This document shows positions 62,283-64,000 of a stretch of DNA of 64,000 nucleotides, piece after piece (position 1 is the stretch's first letter; each line of letters begins with the position of its first letter). The stretch lies in the NCBI GenBank assembly GCA_040386075.1, contig JAZKGE010000004.1, forward strand, positions 5,054 to 69,053, in the 5' to 3' direction. Source of the DNA: UBA4416 sp040386075. Lineage in GTDB: Bacteria; Bacteroidota; Bacteroidia; B-17B0; Aurantibacillaceae. The position numbers were made by a program, and so were the translations under genes. The notes below the pieces were generated by a model. It had not been told where the DNA came from. It worked only from the letters and a program-made list of their open reading frames with translations, and did not search any database.

Positions 62283-63894
62283 TTATTTGTTCTTGTAAAG
62301 ATCTGCTTTGACTACGTTACCTGTTTCCTTATACTTTTGAGAAAGAAATTGTGCTAAATAGGTATTTGGATTTATGTTATAAGCTTCTTCGTATTTATTG
62401 ATGGCTCCCAGAGTATCGCCTTTCAATAAAAAACAATTGGCTTCCTGCGCTATTAATTCATAATTATCCGGAAAATTAGCATGTGCAATCTTAATTATTT
62501 TAATCGTCTTTTCATATTCTTTTTTCTCAAAAAACAAATTAATTGCCGACATGTAAGCTGAGTATTGTTTAGGGTTTATCTCTATAGCTTTTTTGTAAGC
62601 GTCAAAAGCTTGCGCTGTGTTTCCTTCTCGTTTGTAGCAGTTTCCTAAATTTTCATAAGCCTGAGCGTATAGCGGGCGGTGCCTGATACCTAACATGAAA
62701 TATTTTTTTGCTTTGGGAATATCGTTAAGATAAGAGTAATGAATTACACCAGCATTGTTGTATGCAGAGAAAAAACTTGAATCATTTGTAATTGCAAGGT
62801 TATAATGTTTTAAGCATTTTTGAATTAAAACCTGGTCGGGATATTTTTTGTTAGGTGAACGCAACATCTCAAAATATTCGTTAGCCAATAAACTGTTTGC
62901 TTTTGCCGATTTTTCCAGATGAGTAATGTCGCGTTCAAACAATGATACTTTATCATGCCAATAGGTATTTCTGTTCCAGGTATATACCATGCAAATAAAA
63001 ATTAGTGGCAAGAAATAAACCAGTGGTTTTGAGAAAAATTGGGATATCGATTTAAAATGGATCGATTTAAAATATTTGACCAGTACTATTGCTAATATCA
63101 AACAAAATCCCACAGATGCAAAAAAAGCAAAGCGCTCGGCAAGCACGCCTGGCGCAGGAGTTCCGACATTTAAAAACGGGGCTATAGTACCACAAAAAAG
63201 TAAGGTGGCAAAGAGCAACAGCTTGTGTTTTAATTTATAAATGTAATAAGTACAAACAACCATAAAAATAACGGCAATGAAAAAATAAAGATTCAGATCT
63301 GTACTCACGTCAAACACATTGGCCCCATAATAATTACGAAATGGGTATGGAACGATCAAAAATCCCACATAAAAGCCAAACGATTTAATTCCTATGATCA
63401 ATTTTTGAAAAAGAGGGACAACGTCGGTATACAATGGGTTTTCAAAATGGTAAAAGTGGCGTACTGTTTTCTCGGTAATGATATTTAATTTTATCAGTGG
63501 TATGAGGTAGTATGTAAATGCCAATGAAATCAGTAATAATGCAGCATATTTAAAATTCATTTTCCTGAAAAACAACAGGCATAATGGAATAACTGCAAAA
63601 AACAACATAGCCGTTCGTTTGGAGAGAAGTGCCAATGCAAGAAACATAATTACAAGGATGATATTTTTAAAATTTGGTTTCTTATAAGTGTCCAAACTAA
63701 ACCATAATGAACTAAACCCAAATATAAAGGATAGTAATTCGTCGCGGCATTTTAAGTTATTTACTACTTCGGTGTGAACAGGATGAATTAAAAATAATAA
63801 TGAACATAGAAATGCCAGTTCAAATTTTTGTTCATGGTCTTCAAGAAGTTTTAAAATAATACAAAATAACAGCCACAAACACAAACAGAAATGT
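62283..63894 (-). pseudogene. TMTC/DUF1736-like paralogue lacking its N-terminal part
   Basis: The open frame ends at 62283 and goes back to a stop at 63894-63896; the first possible start is a TTG at 63884, inside a helix. It aligns with the 60389 protein from that protein's residue 98 onward: HPVHTEVVNNLKCRDELLSF, then RNTYWHDKVSLFERDITHL, then at least three TPRs (AYNNAGVIHYSYLNDIPKAK, AYENLGNCYKREGNTAQAFD). The first helix, the DD motif and the RP segment are missing. Upstream 63885-64000 is A/T-rich low complexity with no matching frame. Either the gene is truncated or the sequence near the scaffold end is wrong. The remaining 533 residues are intact. Confidence 0.6.
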
Positions 63895-63896
63895 TA

Positions 63897-64000
63897 ACAA
63901 AGATTACAATTACAAAATAACAAACACAATAAAAAAAATAAAATCAATTCATTTTTTGTCTTCGTACCTCTTTTAAATATGATAAATCTAATTTATTAAA
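63897..64000. other. A/T-rich low-complexity end of the window
   Basis: This stretch consists mostly of A-rich strings (ACAAAATAACAAACAC, AATAAAAAAAATAAAATC). No coding frame continues the paralogue at 62283, and nothing else was recognised. Confidence 0.5.

Noticed and set aside
63870..63884. TTG at 63884 as a true start for the second TMTC-like gene
   Set aside because: It lies inside a transmembrane helix that aligns with residue 100 of the paralogue; the N-terminus is missing.
1..64000. tRNA, rRNA or insertion sequences
   Set aside because: I looked for tRNA arms, rRNA motifs, transposase genes and terminal repeats by eye and recognised none.

Overview
The window comes from an AT-rich member of the Bacteroidota. 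The evidence is type A and type B type-IX-secretion (T9SS) sorting domains, a short primary sigma factor without region 1.1, promoters of the Bacteroidota form TTTG-N19-20-TAnnTTTG, and the Bacteroidota style of ribosomal proteins. Two runs of N (10 and 100 bases) show that it is a draft or metagenomic scaffold.

Region 1 (1-12.7 kb) holds mixed housekeeping and secreted genes: a T9SS-sorted subtilisin-like protease cut by the window edge, the sigma factor rpoD, an HtrA/DegP protease with two PDZ domains, a membrane-anchored unknown followed by dapF, a gapped MORN-like/DUF6624-like secreted protein, a T9SS-sorted beta-propeller protein, a DUF1761 membrane protein, and a protein resembling a SpoIIE-type phosphatase that has lost its active-site core.

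Region 2 (12.9-30.4 kb, all minus strand) is one long str-S10-spc-alpha supercluster running from rpsL to rplQ. It includes fusA, secY, infA and rpoA, plus rpmJ and rpmD, which are short. It starts at a consensus promoter and ends at a strong terminator. No tuf, map or adk is present.

Region 3 (30.6-60.3 kb, all minus strand) is the unusual part. Four very large surface proteins (1406, 3631, at least 2486 and 1701 residues) each carry a different N-terminal head, a long array of Thr/Ser/Asn-rich Ig-like repeats with one Cys pair per repeat, one PKD domain, and an almost identical type B T9SS sorting domain. Two of the four are directly preceded by a small secreted protein gene. The repeats show recent expansion: a perfect 828-bp direct duplication and exact 228-bp modules. 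The largest gene has a consensus promoter with a 21-bp x 10 tandem repeat just upstream.

Region 4 (60.4-63.9 kb, minus strand) has two adjacent paralogues resembling TMTC/DUF1736 GT-C mannosyltransferases with C-terminal TPRs. They lie upstream of, and in the same direction as, the surface-protein genes. A speculative reading is a glycosylated adhesin system in which these enzymes modify the Thr-rich Ig-like stalks. No PorP/SprF partner gene is visible beside the type B proteins.
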